This document shows positions 17,161-26,878 of a stretch of 64,000 nucleotides of DNA, piece after piece. The translations under genes were made by a program, and so were the position numbers. The notes beneath the pieces were generated by a model. That model made no database searches. It saw only the letters and a list, made by a program, of their open reading frames with translations, and had not been told where the DNA came from. How positions within the stretch are numbered: position 1 is the first letter of the stretch; every line of letters starts with the position of its first letter. The DNA comes from an uncultured Pseudomonadota bacterium. Lineage in GTDB: Bacteria > Pseudomonadota > Gammaproteobacteria > Steroidobacterales > Steroidobacteraceae. Location of the stretch: NCBI GenBank assembly GCA_903838705.1, contig CAILZL010000011.1:124001-188000 (forward strand), in the 5' to 3' direction.

Positions 17161-18240
17161 TTATTGTGCTGCACCCAGCTGCTTTGCCCGGGCTGCACTG
17201 CCTTCATGATCTGCCAGTGGCAGCCAGTTCCGCGCGTGACGAGTAATCAGCTGTTGCAGAACTTGCACGTGATTATTTCCCGCATTGAGTGCGGGAATAT
17301 AGTCAAAGGATTCACCGCCCGCTTTTAAAAAATCCTCGCGGTTGCGCAGTGCAATTTCTTCAAGAGTTTCCAGACAGTCAGCGGCAAAACCCGGGCAGAG
17401 TACGGATAATTTTCTGGGTCCGTTCACAGCATATTGAAGCAACAACTCGTCGGTGTAGGGGCGCAGCCATTCCTCACGTCCGACCCGGGACTGAAAGCTC
17501 ATGCTCCATTCATCTCTGCCAAGTTGTAATTGTTCAGCCAGCAACCGTCCTGTCTTGTGGCACTGGCAAAAATAAGGGTCGCCTCGCAACAGATACTGTT
17601 TGGGCAGGCCGTGAAAGGACAGCAGCAAGTGTTGTTTGCCATGTGTTTGCCAGTGCTGGCGTACCGAGTCAGCCAGTGCGGCGATATAAGCCGGTTCATC
17701 ATGGTAGTGGTTGATGAACTGCAAATCAGGTACCCAGCGCCAGCGTTGAAGCTGTCTGGTCACGGCATCAAACACCGAACCGGTTGTGCTGCCTGAATAC
17801 TGGGGATACAGGGGAAGTACAATCAGCTTTCTTACCTGTGCTGTACGTAATTGCTCCAGCGCGCGGCTGAGCGATGGCTCGCCGTAGCTCATGCCGAGCA
17901 CTACCCGGATATCAGGGTGCAGATGACTGCTCAGTGCTCGCTGGAGCTCTTCTGTCAGTTGCCGCGAATGCACCAGAAGAGGGGAACCTTCTGAGGTCCA
18001 GACTTGTTGATATGCGTGCGCGCTTCGGGATGGACGAATACGCAGGATCACGCCGTGAAGAATCAGCCACCAGAGCCAGCGTGGATATTCGATTACGCGC
18101 GGGTCGGATAGAAACTCATTCAGATAACGGCGTACCGAAGCGGTATCAGGTGCATCAGGTGTGCCGAGATTGACTAGCAGCACGCCGATGCGTTCTGGTG
18201 TGCGGTGATCGTAATCAGTGGAGCCGAGATATTGGGGCAT
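17161..18240 (-). CDS. hemH: Ferrochelatase
   Basis: A 359-residue protein of the HemH family. It inserts Fe2+ into protoporphyrin IX as the last step of protoheme synthesis. Diagnostic segments are GVLLVNLGTPDAPDT at the start, LPLYPQYSGSTTGSV, the catalytic-His region LLSFHGLPKQYL, and SVLCPGFAADCLETLEEI near the end. Length is normal. No other heme gene is nearby; the partner gene is the VOC protein directly downstream. Confidence 0.95.
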   Translation of the reverse strand: MPQYLGSTDYDHRTPERIGVLLVNLGTPDAPDTASVRRYLNEFLSDPRVIEYPRWLWWLILHGVILRIRPSRSAHAYQQVWTSEGSPLLVHSRQLTEELQRALSSHLHPDIRVVLGMSYGEPSLSRALEQLRTAQVRKLIVLPLYPQYSGSTTGSVFDAVTRQLQRWRWVPDLQFINHYHDEPAYIAALADSVRQHWQTHGKQHLLLSFHGLPKQYLLRGDPYFCQCHKTGRLLAEQLQLGRDEWSMSFQSRVGREEWLRPYTDELLLQYAVNGPRKLSVLCPGFAADCLETLEEIALRNREDFLKAGGESFDYIPALNAGNNHVQVLQQLITRHARNWLPLADHEGSAARAKQLGAAQ

Positions 18241-18388
18241 GATGACAGTTGAGCGGACAGACCGTGCAACAATACCTAGAGAGGGCTGCCATTGCCATCA
18301 CTGCTTCAATATGAATATCAGATATCGATGCTGCCGGATCTGAATCATGCCTGCCGTATACAGGTCAGTGATTAAGCCGGAAGAGTTA

Positions 18389-19615
18389 CTACTGGCTGGC
18401 GGCACGCGCCAGTTTCATGGCCTGCTCCGCAGTGGCGGCTTCCTGTCCATGCATCATCTGCAGATAAAGGCTGAGATATTTCTGTACAGCACTCTGTGTC
18501 GAATGGTGGTTGATGATGTGCTGGCGGGCGCTCTCTGTCAGGTACGCACGTTTGTCAGCGGGCATCTCCATAATCCGCGTGATGCCACGTGCCAGGCCCG
18601 TCACACTGCCGGATTCGACCGTGATGCCATGATTGAACAGCACTTCACCCTGCAAGCCCCTGCCGGTGCCCACACAGGGAGTGCCGCACAACATCGCACT
18701 GGCGAGCATGGCGGCGCCACTGTCATCAAGTGCGCTGGAGCACACCACGTCACAGGCATTGAATAATGCACCCAGATCCGACCAGTCGCCGAGCAGGCTG
18801 GTGCGGGTTGCCAGCGTGCCGCCACCGAGCATGGCCATGATGCCGGAGTTGCCGCGTTGTACGCCGCGGCCGGCGACGATCACATGAATCTCTGGCTGAT
18901 ACTTGATGAGTTCCGCTGCGGCGCGAATGAATGTGGCGTAGTCGCTTTTGTCCGTGAATGGCGCGTACATGCCGATAACATACGCACTGGCATCCAGTTT
19001 GAGCTGTGCGCGCAGTCGCTGTCCCTGCCGCGCATCCGGCTTGAAACGATCTGCATCTGCACCGATATTGATAACGCATCCGGCGCTTTCCGGAAAGCCA
19101 AGCCGTGCGTATTGCGCTGCGCCGGCAGAGGCACCATATACCAGATGCGCGGGACGATGCGCCTGTCTGGTCAGCAGCTTGAGTTTGTAGTGATCCAGCC
19201 AGTGTTGCTGTTCAGTATGTGCGCTGGGGGATGTTGCGGGCATGCTCCATATCATGGGTGTGGTTTGTCCTGCACCGCGTAGTATTCGGGTTGCCAGCTG
19301 AGCAGAGTGACCCCATGCATGAATCAAATCCGGCTTGAAGCTGGCGACTCGCTGCCGGAGTTCACTAACTGCGCCAAGAGCAAAGCGTCGGCGCGACAGT
19401 TCAATATCAAACACAGGCACGCCCGATTTTCGTAATAACGCGCCATGCTGGTCACCGGCTGCAAAGTTGATTACCTGCATCTTGAAATGACTCTGGTCCA
19501 TTTTGCTCAGCAATGGCAACAAGTGGGCACGCAGACCGGAATTAGCCGATTGTCCCTGTGAACTATGAACGGCGCTGAGCAGATGCAGAATCTTGAATTG
19601 TCGGTCAGCAATCAT
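18389..19615 (-). CDS. Glycosyltransferase family 4 (group 1)
   Basis: A 408-residue GT-B glycosyltransferase. The N-terminal half has FKILHLLSAVHSSQG and LIHAWGHSAQLA. The C-terminal nucleotide-sugar half has INIGADADRFKPDA, YVIGMYAPFTDKSDYATFIRAAAEL and a late SALDDSGAAMLASAMLCGTPCVGT. The last of these corresponds to the E-x7-E region but with Asp in place of the first Glu. The enzyme likely builds a cell-surface glycan; donor and acceptor are unknown. It stands alone between hemH and the DUF502 gene, without other polysaccharide genes, so context gives no pathway. Confidence 0.82.
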   Translation of the reverse strand: MIADRQFKILHLLSAVHSSQGQSANSGLRAHLLPLLSKMDQSHFKMQVINFAAGDQHGALLRKSGVPVFDIELSRRRFALGAVSELRQRVASFKPDLIHAWGHSAQLATRILRGAGQTTPMIWSMPATSPSAHTEQQHWLDHYKLKLLTRQAHRPAHLVYGASAGAAQYARLGFPESAGCVINIGADADRFKPDARQGQRLRAQLKLDASAYVIGMYAPFTDKSDYATFIRAAAELIKYQPEIHVIVAGRGVQRGNSGIMAMLGGGTLATRTSLLGDWSDLGALFNACDVVCSSALDDSGAAMLASAMLCGTPCVGTGRGLQGEVLFNHGITVESGSVTGLARGITRIMEMPADKRAYLTESARQHIINHHSTQSAVQKYLSLYLQMMHGQEAATAEQAMKLARAASQ

Positions 19616-19797
19616 TGCAGATAGGTCAATTAAATGAGAATGCGAACATCCTAACGTCCAGCATGCTCAGTGCGCATATTAAAGCAGCCGAAGTGTTAAC
19701 CGGGGCACAGAGAAAATGTGCGGCGTTTCAATATTGTGGGGCGATATCCAATGGCGGGTTTATTCTCTGCTTGAGAAAACCGATTTATGACGGATTG

Positions 19798-20415
19798 CTA
19801 GCGCTGAGCATTACTACGCATCAGATCATCGCCCTGATCCGCATTTACGCCGCCGATCAATACCAGACGCATCGCTTCCTCGGCTGACATGCTGGTTTCA
19901 ATCAGTTCGGACTTCAGCACATAAAGCGTATAGCCACCGATCTGATAGCTTTTCGGAAAATAGACCGGCAGCCGGTCTGCGAGCAGAGCCTGTGGCAGTT
20001 TGGGGCTGGCATGATCGGCGGTAACAAAGCCAACCATGTAAGCGTTATCGTTCATCCACAGCACTACGCGACGAGTGTCGCGGCGGCCGCCCTGACCCGG
20101 CAGGAATTTGGTGATGTCCTTGACGGAGCCGTAAATGGTCTTGATCAGCGGCAAACCCTCCAGCCAGGTTTCACCTTTACGGATGAACCAGCGCACCACG
20201 TAGGCATTGATCAGCGCACCAACGAACAGGACTACGACAAAGCCCGCCAGCAGGCCCATGCCCGGGCGATAATGTTGTTGGTCAAGCACCAGCTTCAGAG
20301 CTTCACCCAGTACTGCTTCAGCGGTCGAGCCCAGCCAGTAAATCAGGTACAGGGTAATCGTGACCGGCAGGACGGTGGCAAGACCGGATATGAAGGTAGT
20401 CCAGATTCGTCGCAT
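19798..20415 (-). CDS. DUF502 family membrane protein
   Basis: A 205-residue protein with two N-terminal transmembrane segments (about 8-28, FISGLATVLPVTITLYLIYWL; about 52-72, GLLAGFVVVLFVGALINAYVV). They are followed by the conserved block GLPLIKTIYGSVKDITKFL and a soluble domain with VLWMNDNAYMVGFVTAD and YFPKSYQIGGYTLYV. These are the DUF502 hallmarks. The family is widespread and its function is unknown. It is monocistronic here. Confidence 0.88.
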   Translation of the reverse strand: MRRIWTTFISGLATVLPVTITLYLIYWLGSTAEAVLGEALKLVLDQQHYRPGMGLLAGFVVVLFVGALINAYVVRWFIRKGETWLEGLPLIKTIYGSVKDITKFLPGQGGRRDTRRVVLWMNDNAYMVGFVTADHASPKLPQALLADRLPVYFPKSYQIGGYTLYVLKSELIETSMSAEEAMRLVLIGGVNADQGDDLMRSNAQR

Positions 20416-20599
20416 GGTGTCTCCGCAGGCCCTCGTGAGGGCTTTGCTTCATGATGTTCAGTATGCAGTTATGTTAGCAGGTTGTTGTCAGGGCAATTTC
20501 CAGTCCCTGCCTGCGCTGATTGGGTTATTTTATGCAGACTGAGCCCGGTCTATTGGCGGCTCCACAATAGCAATGCCCAATTATCTCTGATCCAGTCAC

Positions 20600-21307
20600 G
20601 TGCATACCCCTGCTGAAAAATTGCAGCTACGCGTCCTGCTTGTCGAGGATGAGCAGAAGATCGCTGATTTCGTCTGTTCCGGGCTGGCGTCGCGTGGCTT
20701 TGATGTCGAGCATTGCCGTACCGGGCATCAGGGGCTGGAGCGGGCACAACAGAACATTCATGACTTCATTGTGCTCGATATCATGTTACCCGGGCGTGAT
20801 GGATTGTCGGTGCTTAAGGAGTTGCGAGCCAGCAGCATCAATACCCCGGTGATTCTGCTGACGGCACGCAATGAGCTGGGTGATCGCCTTGCCGGTCTGG
20901 AGCTGGGTGCAGATGACTATATGGCCAAACCTTTTTTTGTTGAGGAGCTGGTAGCCCGCCTGCACGCTCTGAAGCGCCGCATGCTGGGTGCTCCGCATGA
21001 GTCGATCCAGTTTGGCAATCTGCGTATGGATATTGTCAGTCGCAAGCTGAGTTATCACAGTGAGGAAGTTGAACTCACGGCGCGCGAATTCAAAATGCTT
21101 GAATACCTGATGCGTGCTCCCGGTCAGCTGTTTACGCGAAGTCAGATACTGGAATACGTATGGGGGTATGACTTTGACCCGACTACCAATGTGGTGGATG
21201 TATGTGTGAAACGTATCCGTAGCAAGTTGATGCAGCTGGATGATAAAAATGATCTGTCAGTGCACATCGATTCAGTACGCGGAGTGGGCTACCGGTTTCA
21301 GCCATGA
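20600..21307 (+). CDS. OmpR-family response regulator
   Basis: A 235-residue two-component regulator. In the receiver domain (about 10-122) the acidic pair is Glu16-Asp17, the phosphoacceptor is Asp60 in IVLDIMLPGRDG, and the lysine lies in YMAKPFFVEEL. The winged-helix domain (about 138-234) contains ELTAREFKMLEYLMRAPGQLFTR split around the recognition helix, and WGYDFDPTTNVVDVCVKRIRSK. The start is GTG at 20600. Its last codons overlap the first histidine kinase (ATGA), so regulator and kinase are translationally coupled. The stimulus is unknown. Confidence 0.93.
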   Translation: MHTPAEKLQLRVLLVEDEQKIADFVCSGLASRGFDVEHCRTGHQGLERAQQNIHDFIVLDIMLPGRDGLSVLKELRASSINTPVILLTARNELGDRLAGLELGADDYMAKPFFVEELVARLHALKRRMLGAPHESIQFGNLRMDIVSRKLSYHSEEVELTAREFKMLEYLMRAPGQLFTRSQILEYVWGYDFDPTTNVVDVCVKRIRSKLMQLDDKNDLSVHIDSVRGVGYRFQP

Positions 21308-22734
21308 AGATAAATCTATCCTTCCGTCTGCGTGTTGCCATCATGGCGATTCTGTCGACATGTACACTTCTGTCGGCGGTGCTCTGGGTTACTCAGCATC
21401 AAGTTGTAAGTATAGCGCGTGAAGAAATGCGTACCGAGACCTGTATTCAGGCGCGCCGAATGGCAGCGATCGTCAGACCTATATCGCCTCTCGAAAATCT
21501 TGAGCAAGGCCTTCTATCCAGAATGAAGCTTGCGTCAAAAGATCAACTGATGTTGATCTGGAAGTCGAACTCTTCTTCGGCGGCCTGGAAGTCGGAGATC
21601 TGGCCAAAGAATTTTGATCCTGAAAAGCTGGACTGGAAGGAGTTACCAGCCCGTCCACAGGACAGGATCGTGACTACCAAGGGAGAGATTTCCAATATTC
21701 CCTGTTATCAAGTTGAATTCCATATTGAGGATCCAGTGCAAGGCGGTAATTGGCTGGCCGCCCGGGCTAACGCAGATGGCTATGGCTTTGTCGCTGCCAA
21801 TCTCCGTGGTGTCAGGGAGGCCACATGGAGTGGATTGTTGTATCCCGTCATTTTTTACGCGGCGCCGGCGGCATTGGTGCTCACCTTGCTGAGTGCGTGG
21901 CTGCTGTCTGCATACACCATGCGGCCAGTAAATCTGCTGCGTGCTGCCATGAAAAAAATTGATCAGAAAGCACTGGGGCAACCCCTGCAGATACGCAGAC
22001 TGGCGCCTGAATTTCAGGATCTGATCTCTGCCTATAATGAAATGTTGAAGCGTCTTGAGCTCAGCTTTCAGCAGGCCAATCGATTTTCTGCTGATGCAGC
22101 TCATGAGCTGAAAACGCCTCTTACTATTCTGCAAGGTCAGATAGAGCAGGCGCTTATCAGCACCGTTGAACCAAGGCAACAGCAGCTTCTTTCCGGGTTG
22201 CAGGAAGAAGTCGCGCATTTGTCTGCCATTACCCGCAAGTTGCTGGTACTGTCGCAAGCTGATGCGGGGCACCTTGTTCTGGACAGGAAGACGGTGAATT
22301 GGTCTGAGCTGCTTGAATCTATCCTGTCCGATGCCGTGCTGTTTGTTGATGGTAGAAAGTTCACCATTACCATTGAGCCAAAGTTGCAGGTTATGGGTGA
22401 CGCAATATTGCTGCACCAGCTTTGCAACAACCTGATCATCAATGCGGTTCATCATGGACGGGAAGCAAGCTGGATTCTAGTCAGCGCGCAAGCCAGTGCC
22501 GGTGGAGTGGAAACTGTATTCGGCAATTCCTGTGAGCCTATTTCGGAAGAAGACCGGTTACGATTTTTTGATCGGTTTTATCGTGGTGATATGGTCAGGG
22601 ATAAGGGCACAAATGGCAGCGGTCTCGGGTTGAGTCTGGCACGCGAGATAGCCAGGGCGCATGGCGGTGATTTGATGTTGCTGTCCAGTGCCGAAGATGT
22701 TGTCACGTTGCGCTTATGGTTGCCGGGTGAGTAA
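21304..22734 (+). CDS. Sensor histidine kinase (first of a tandem pair)
   Basis: A 476-residue inner-membrane kinase with an N-terminal transmembrane segment at about 8-32 and a periplasmic sensor of about 150 residues with no recognised domain. A second membrane segment at about 180-203 leads to a HAMP linker. The phosphorylated histidine is His267 in FSADAAHELKTPLT. The ATPase boxes are LCNNLIINAVHHG (N), and GTNGSGLGLSLAREIARAHGG (G2) split over the glycine loop. It overlaps the response regulator gene by 4 bp. It is similar in layout and motifs to the next gene, so the pair arose by duplication. Confidence 0.92.
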   Translation: MKINLSFRLRVAIMAILSTCTLLSAVLWVTQHQVVSIAREEMRTETCIQARRMAAIVRPISPLENLEQGLLSRMKLASKDQLMLIWKSNSSSAAWKSEIWPKNFDPEKLDWKELPARPQDRIVTTKGEISNIPCYQVEFHIEDPVQGGNWLAARANADGYGFVAANLRGVREATWSGLLYPVIFYAAPAALVLTLLSAWLLSAYTMRPVNLLRAAMKKIDQKALGQPLQIRRLAPEFQDLISAYNEMLKRLELSFQQANRFSADAAHELKTPLTILQGQIEQALISTVEPRQQQLLSGLQEEVAHLSAITRKLLVLSQADAGHLVLDRKTVNWSELLESILSDAVLFVDGRKFTITIEPKLQVMGDAILLHQLCNNLIINAVHHGREASWILVSAQASAGGVETVFGNSCEPISEEDRLRFFDRFYRGDMVRDKGTNGSGLGLSLAREIARAHGGDLMLLSSAEDVVTLRLWLPGE

Positions 22735-22749
22735 CGATAGCGAATACCC

Positions 22750-24168
22750 ATGATGCGCATAACAATAAAATTTCGATATCGAATTATTCTATTTTCGCTT
22801 GTTCTGATGTCGTTGCTGTTTTTAGCCATCGTGGTTTTCTTTAACCATCTGGCGCACGAGACGGATCGTCAGGGCTTGAGATCAGCGATGTGCATGGAAG
22901 TGCGAAAGTTTGCTTTATATGGAGGCCAAAGTATGGAAGGCATGGTGACCCCGGCTTATGCCAGGGCTATGGATATCGTTACCCCTGACAGTATTGCCCT
23001 GTTATGGATTCCAGCTAATGGAGTTGGTCGTACTAAGACTGCCAACTGGTTGAGTCAGTTTAATATTCAAAGCTTGCGATGGACTGTCAGGACGATTACA
23101 CCCAAGTACCCATCGGATAAAGCGGCATTAGCCACGCCCTGTGATGAATCGAGGGTTTCTATTGGTCCGGATTTGTGGCTCCTGGCTAAAGCCAAGGCCA
23201 ATAATGGCGAGGCTGTTATTGCTGTAAATTCGAATTCATTGATCTACAGGGTAGCCGATTTATTCGCGGAATGGATTGCCAATTTTTATGTTCCATTTGC
23301 AATTATATTGGGACTTATCGCAGCGTGGGCCTTGGCCTGGTTTGCGTTTTTACCAATCCAGTATATCGCTAGTGCCATCAAAAAAACCTCCAAAAGCGGG
23401 GTTACTGAACCCATTTCAGTGATGGTTTCTGTGCCCGAATTTAAGGAGCTTATTGAAAATTACAACGGCATGATGCAGGCGTTGAATACAAGCTATGAGC
23501 AGGCGATCAGATTTTCCGCAGATGCTGCCCATGAATTAAGAACACCATTAACGGTGCTGAAGGGCCGAATTGAGCAGGCATTGTTGGGTGCCCGTGATCT
23601 GAGTCAGCAGCAGTTCCTGATTGGACTGCAGACCGAGGTGCAGCATCTGACTGCCATTACGTCCAAGTTGTTGCTTTTGTCGCAGGCGGATGCGGGTCAT
23701 ATGGTGCTGGAAAGAGAATTAATAGATTGGACTGTTTTCATCGAAAACTTGCTGGTGGACGCAGGTATGATGACAAATAAAAGCACGGTAAGAGGTTCAG
23801 TCGCCCCGCACTTGAATGTGTATGGAGATAGAGCATTGTTGGTGCGGCTCTGTCTCAACTTGATAATTAATGCTGTTGCTTATAGTCAAAGCACCGATTC
23901 GATCTATGTGAGCTCCAGCGAATTAGATGGCATGACGGTAACGCGTTTCCGAAATGACTGCGCGCCGATTTCAGCATTGCAGCGGCAACGGCTGTTTGAC
24001 CGGTTTTATCGTGTTGAGTCGGTTCGACATCAGGGGACTGGTGGAAGTGGATTGGGGCTGAGTCTGGCGCGTGAAATTGCCCTGGCTCATAATGGGAATT
24101 TGTATCTGGAACAAACAGCGGATGACATTTTCGAAGTTTGTCTGGTATTGCCAAGTCGCAAAAATTAA
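22750..24168 (+). CDS. Sensor histidine kinase (second of a tandem pair)
   Basis: A 472-residue kinase with the same plan as its neighbour: a membrane segment at about 12-32, a periplasmic region of about 140 residues, a second segment at about 178-202, and a HAMP linker. The phosphorylation site is His261 in FSADAAHELRTPLTVLKG, with N box CLNLIINAVAYS and G box GTGGSGLGLSLARE. The kinase core is close to that of the first kinase while the sensor parts differ. Codon use is clearly more AT-rich than in the first copy. It follows 15 bp later with no second response regulator in sight. Confidence 0.9.
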   Translation: MMRITIKFRYRIILFSLVLMSLLFLAIVVFFNHLAHETDRQGLRSAMCMEVRKFALYGGQSMEGMVTPAYARAMDIVTPDSIALLWIPANGVGRTKTANWLSQFNIQSLRWTVRTITPKYPSDKAALATPCDESRVSIGPDLWLLAKAKANNGEAVIAVNSNSLIYRVADLFAEWIANFYVPFAIILGLIAAWALAWFAFLPIQYIASAIKKTSKSGVTEPISVMVSVPEFKELIENYNGMMQALNTSYEQAIRFSADAAHELRTPLTVLKGRIEQALLGARDLSQQQFLIGLQTEVQHLTAITSKLLLLSQADAGHMVLERELIDWTVFIENLLVDAGMMTNKSTVRGSVAPHLNVYGDRALLVRLCLNLIINAVAYSQSTDSIYVSSSELDGMTVTRFRNDCAPISALQRQRLFDRFYRVESVRHQGTGGSGLGLSLAREIALAHNGNLYLEQTADDIFEVCLVLPSRKN

Positions 24169-24284
24169 TCTGTTGGGTGGCTTCTGGCTGGTTGTTGAGG
24201 GGCGTTGCGCTTGACCGGATTGTATAAATTATATTGCCGTTGAGCGATGATAGGCACTAAGGCTGAATTGTTCGGAGACATCAC

Positions 24285-25877
24285 GTGAGAAACAAGTTAA
24301 AAACATCGGCGTCTTCCCAATCATACGTTTTGGCGATGTGGTGGATGGTTGTTGTACCGTTAATGCTGTTGACAGTTGGCTTCGTTCTTAGCTCAAGCAC
24401 TGCATTTGGTCAGGCTGCGAAGCAGGCGACCAGACAGCCGAATATTATTTTCATACTGAATGATGATCTTGGCTGGGGCGATGTTGGTTATCACGGTGCT
24501 GAAATCAGAACGCCGACACTTGATCAGCTTGCCAAACGCGGTGTGGAGCTGAATCGCTACTATACATTTGCAGTCTGCAGCCCGACGCGTGCGGCATTGA
24601 TGACAGGTCGTTCTTCGCTGGAGACAGGCGTCGATGCGCCGATCAGTTCTCAGGAGGCATTGCCAATGGATGCCACGCTGTTGCCGCAGCACCTGAAACA
24701 GCTGGGCTATCAGACTGCGATGATTGGCAAGTGGCATCTGGGTGAGAGCAGGGCAGAGTACTCACCTTACAAGCGCGGCTTTGATTACTACTATGGGTTT
24801 CTCGGTGGCTTCATCGATCATTACACCCACCTTACGAGCAGCGGGCGCCTTGACTGGCAAAGGAACGGAGTCTCGGTGCGTGAAACAGGGTATACAACGG
24901 ATTTAATGACTGAAGATGCAATCAAGCAGATCAAGTCACGTAATAAAAACAAACCGTTATTCCTTTATCTCGCCTACGACGCGCCGCATGCACCGGTGCA
25001 GGCTCCTGAAGAGGATGTTAAACGTTATGCGCAGATTACCAATCCGGTCAGGCGCACCTTTGCGGCAATGGTCGATCACAATGATGCGCAGATTGCTCGT
25101 GTACTTGCGACTGTCGAATCTGAAGGGATGGCCAACGACACACTCATTATCTGGGCCAGTGACAACGGTCCGCCGCTTCAGGGCGGAGCGACTTCAGGTG
25201 GCCTGCGTGGTGATAAAGGCTCCGCATTCGAAGGCGGACAGCGTGTACCTGCCATTGCTTACTGGCCGGGCCATCTGACAGGAGGTAAAAAGCTGGAATC
25301 CGTTATTACCGTGCTCGACTGGTTCCCAACGCTGATCAAAGCAGCCGGTGGCGTTGTTCCGAGTGACAAGCGGATTGTAGGACATGACGTCATGGCGACC
25401 TTGGGCGGTGCTGCGCAAAAGCCCGGCATCAGCATGGTGCTGGGCAACCATGTAGTAAATGGTGACGGTTATTATGAGTCTGCGTATCAATGGCCCTGGA
25501 AACTGCTGCGAGCACCGACTTCTCTGATCGGTGCACCGCTGAGCCCTGCGTTGGGAGCCGATGGCAAGACCATCATGCTGTTCGATGTCGTAGCTGATCA
25601 GAATGAGACGACGGATATGGCAGTGAAAAAGCCGGATCTCGTCAGGAATCTCTTGTCAGATCTGGATGCAGCACCACGTGCACCGCGCAGTCTTGCAGAG
25701 GTGGGCATGGCCGCCGGGGGGATGGCAGCTGAACCTGCTGCCGGTATGGCCGCGGCGGCGCCAGCAGGTATGCTGGCCAGCGATGTGCTGGCCGGTGCAG
25801 GTGCGTTACAAGGCTATACAGTTGAGAAGGGGGAACCGCTGGCCGAATCGGCTGCCCGTGCATCCGCAGCCAAATGA
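24285..25877 (+). CDS. Exported type I sulfatase (formylglycine-dependent)
   Basis: A 530-residue protein with a long signal sequence or anchor (about 16-43) followed by an alkaline-phosphatase-fold sulfatase domain. Metal ligands Asp60-Asp61 lie in FILNDDLGWGDVGYHG. The sulfatase signature CSPTRAALMTGR has Cys98, to be converted to formylglycine. Further conserved parts are GKWHLG, AYDAPHAPVQAP and ASDNGPP. It probably removes sulfate from an extracytoplasmic sulfate ester. The last about 60 residues are an unusual Met-Ala-Gly-rich tail (GMAAGGMAAEPAAGM). The start is GTG at 24285. No formylglycine-generating enzyme is in the window. Confidence 0.9.
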   Translation: MRNKLKTSASSQSYVLAMWWMVVVPLMLLTVGFVLSSSTAFGQAAKQATRQPNIIFILNDDLGWGDVGYHGAEIRTPTLDQLAKRGVELNRYYTFAVCSPTRAALMTGRSSLETGVDAPISSQEALPMDATLLPQHLKQLGYQTAMIGKWHLGESRAEYSPYKRGFDYYYGFLGGFIDHYTHLTSSGRLDWQRNGVSVRETGYTTDLMTEDAIKQIKSRNKNKPLFLYLAYDAPHAPVQAPEEDVKRYAQITNPVRRTFAAMVDHNDAQIARVLATVESEGMANDTLIIWASDNGPPLQGGATSGGLRGDKGSAFEGGQRVPAIAYWPGHLTGGKKLESVITVLDWFPTLIKAAGGVVPSDKRIVGHDVMATLGGAAQKPGISMVLGNHVVNGDGYYESAYQWPWKLLRAPTSLIGAPLSPALGADGKTIMLFDVVADQNETTDMAVKKPDLVRNLLSDLDAAPRAPRSLAEVGMAAGGMAAEPAAGMAAAAPAGMLASDVLAGAGALQGYTVEKGEPLAESAARASAAK

Positions 25878-25895
25878 TTGAAGTCTGACTGATAT

Positions 25896-25931
25896 AAAAG
25901 AACGCAGCGGTGATTACTCCTGCGTTCTTTT
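25896..25931. terminator. Bidirectional terminator between convergent genes
   Basis: AAAAGAACGCAG (25896-25907) pairs perfectly with CTGCGTTCTTTT (25920-25931) around a 12-base loop. The T run at each end serves transcription from both sides: the rightward sulfatase gene and the leftward gene that ends at 25966. Confidence 0.85.
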
Positions 25932-25965
25932 CGGCAGCGATAAGTTGAAAAGAAGAAAGGGTGTG

Positions 25966-26673
25966 CTATTTCGCGCCCGGTGCCGGGATAGTAAAGCGAC
26001 ACAATACTGTGTTGTCTACTACCAGATCAGAAGACCAGATAAATTTTGCAGCAGACTGCCAGGAATAACTGCTGTATTCGCCATGTGGTTGCACTTCACG
26101 AATTGAATGAACCACAGCATTCGGCCAGCTGCTGCTATCAAAGTTGGGACTCTTCCAGTTATTGGGTTCCGGATCAATCTTTGATTTGCAGACCTGTTGC
26201 GGGTTCGATGACCGCTCACATTCATTGAGGTTCAGCGGTGCCCTGTGAATGGCAGTGCAACGCCAGTTTTCGTTTGAGACAGCCAGTACTTCATTGGTGT
26301 CAGCATCGACAAATTGTGCAATGAATCCGCCATCCCCCGCCTGCTGGCGACGCGAGCCGATGTATTCCAGCCCGGTATCATTCTCAATGTAATCTTTCAT
26401 GATGACACTGAGCTGGGCCGGCAAAGCCGTCGTGAAAGTAAAGGCTTCAGTGTTGAAAGACATTTCAGTTTTGTAGGGTACGGAGTCTTCCTTGATCAAG
26501 GTGTTCCCTGAGTACAACGCGAACCAGTTGTCCGCCCAGACTTGGGCCTTGATGGTACGGGTTACCGGTGCAGAGGAGGACTTTGCAGCCGTTTCCGCGG
26601 CTATCACACAGCCTGTGGTCAATAATGAGCCTGCTGCCAGAACACTCAATAACATCGAATCATTTATACGCAT
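25966..26673 (-). CDS. Exported protein of unknown function, galactose-binding-like fold suspected
   Basis: About 235 residues. It starts with a signal sequence (MRINDSMLLSVLAAGSLL, then TTGC at about 20, which is a poor lipobox). The body is beta-rich and tryptophan-rich: KAQVWADNWFALYSGNTLI, PNFDSSSWPNAVVHS and SAKFIWSSDLVVDNTVLCRF. That spacing resembles jelly-roll carbohydrate-binding domains, but I do not recognise a named family. Six cysteines in the mature part (for example WRCTA, NECERS, QQVCKS) could form disulfides, consistent with export. The start could be ATG 26694. It converges on the sulfatase gene. Confidence 0.6.
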   Translation of the reverse strand: MRINDSMLLSVLAAGSLLTTGCVIAAETAAKSSSAPVTRTIKAQVWADNWFALYSGNTLIKEDSVPYKTEMSFNTEAFTFTTALPAQLSVIMKDYIENDTGLEYIGSRRQQAGDGGFIAQFVDADTNEVLAVSNENWRCTAIHRAPLNLNECERSSNPQQVCKSKIDPEPNNWKSPNFDSSSWPNAVVHSIREVQPHGEYSSYSWQSAAKFIWSSDLVVDNTVLCRFTIPAPGAK

Positions 26674-26878
26674 TTGAATAACCTGATTAACCATCAACGC
26701 TTTGAAAAATCGAATCCGAGCAGACCTTTGACGATCCCTTCATACAAATCATAACGGATGAACCTGATTTCCAGCTTGTTAAAAGCTTAAACTAAATTCA
26801 CTCTGGCAGTGTATCTGACAAGTCTACTGATCGCTGTACATTCAAATATTCCGTTTCCCAAAGAGGATGCTGCGCCGA

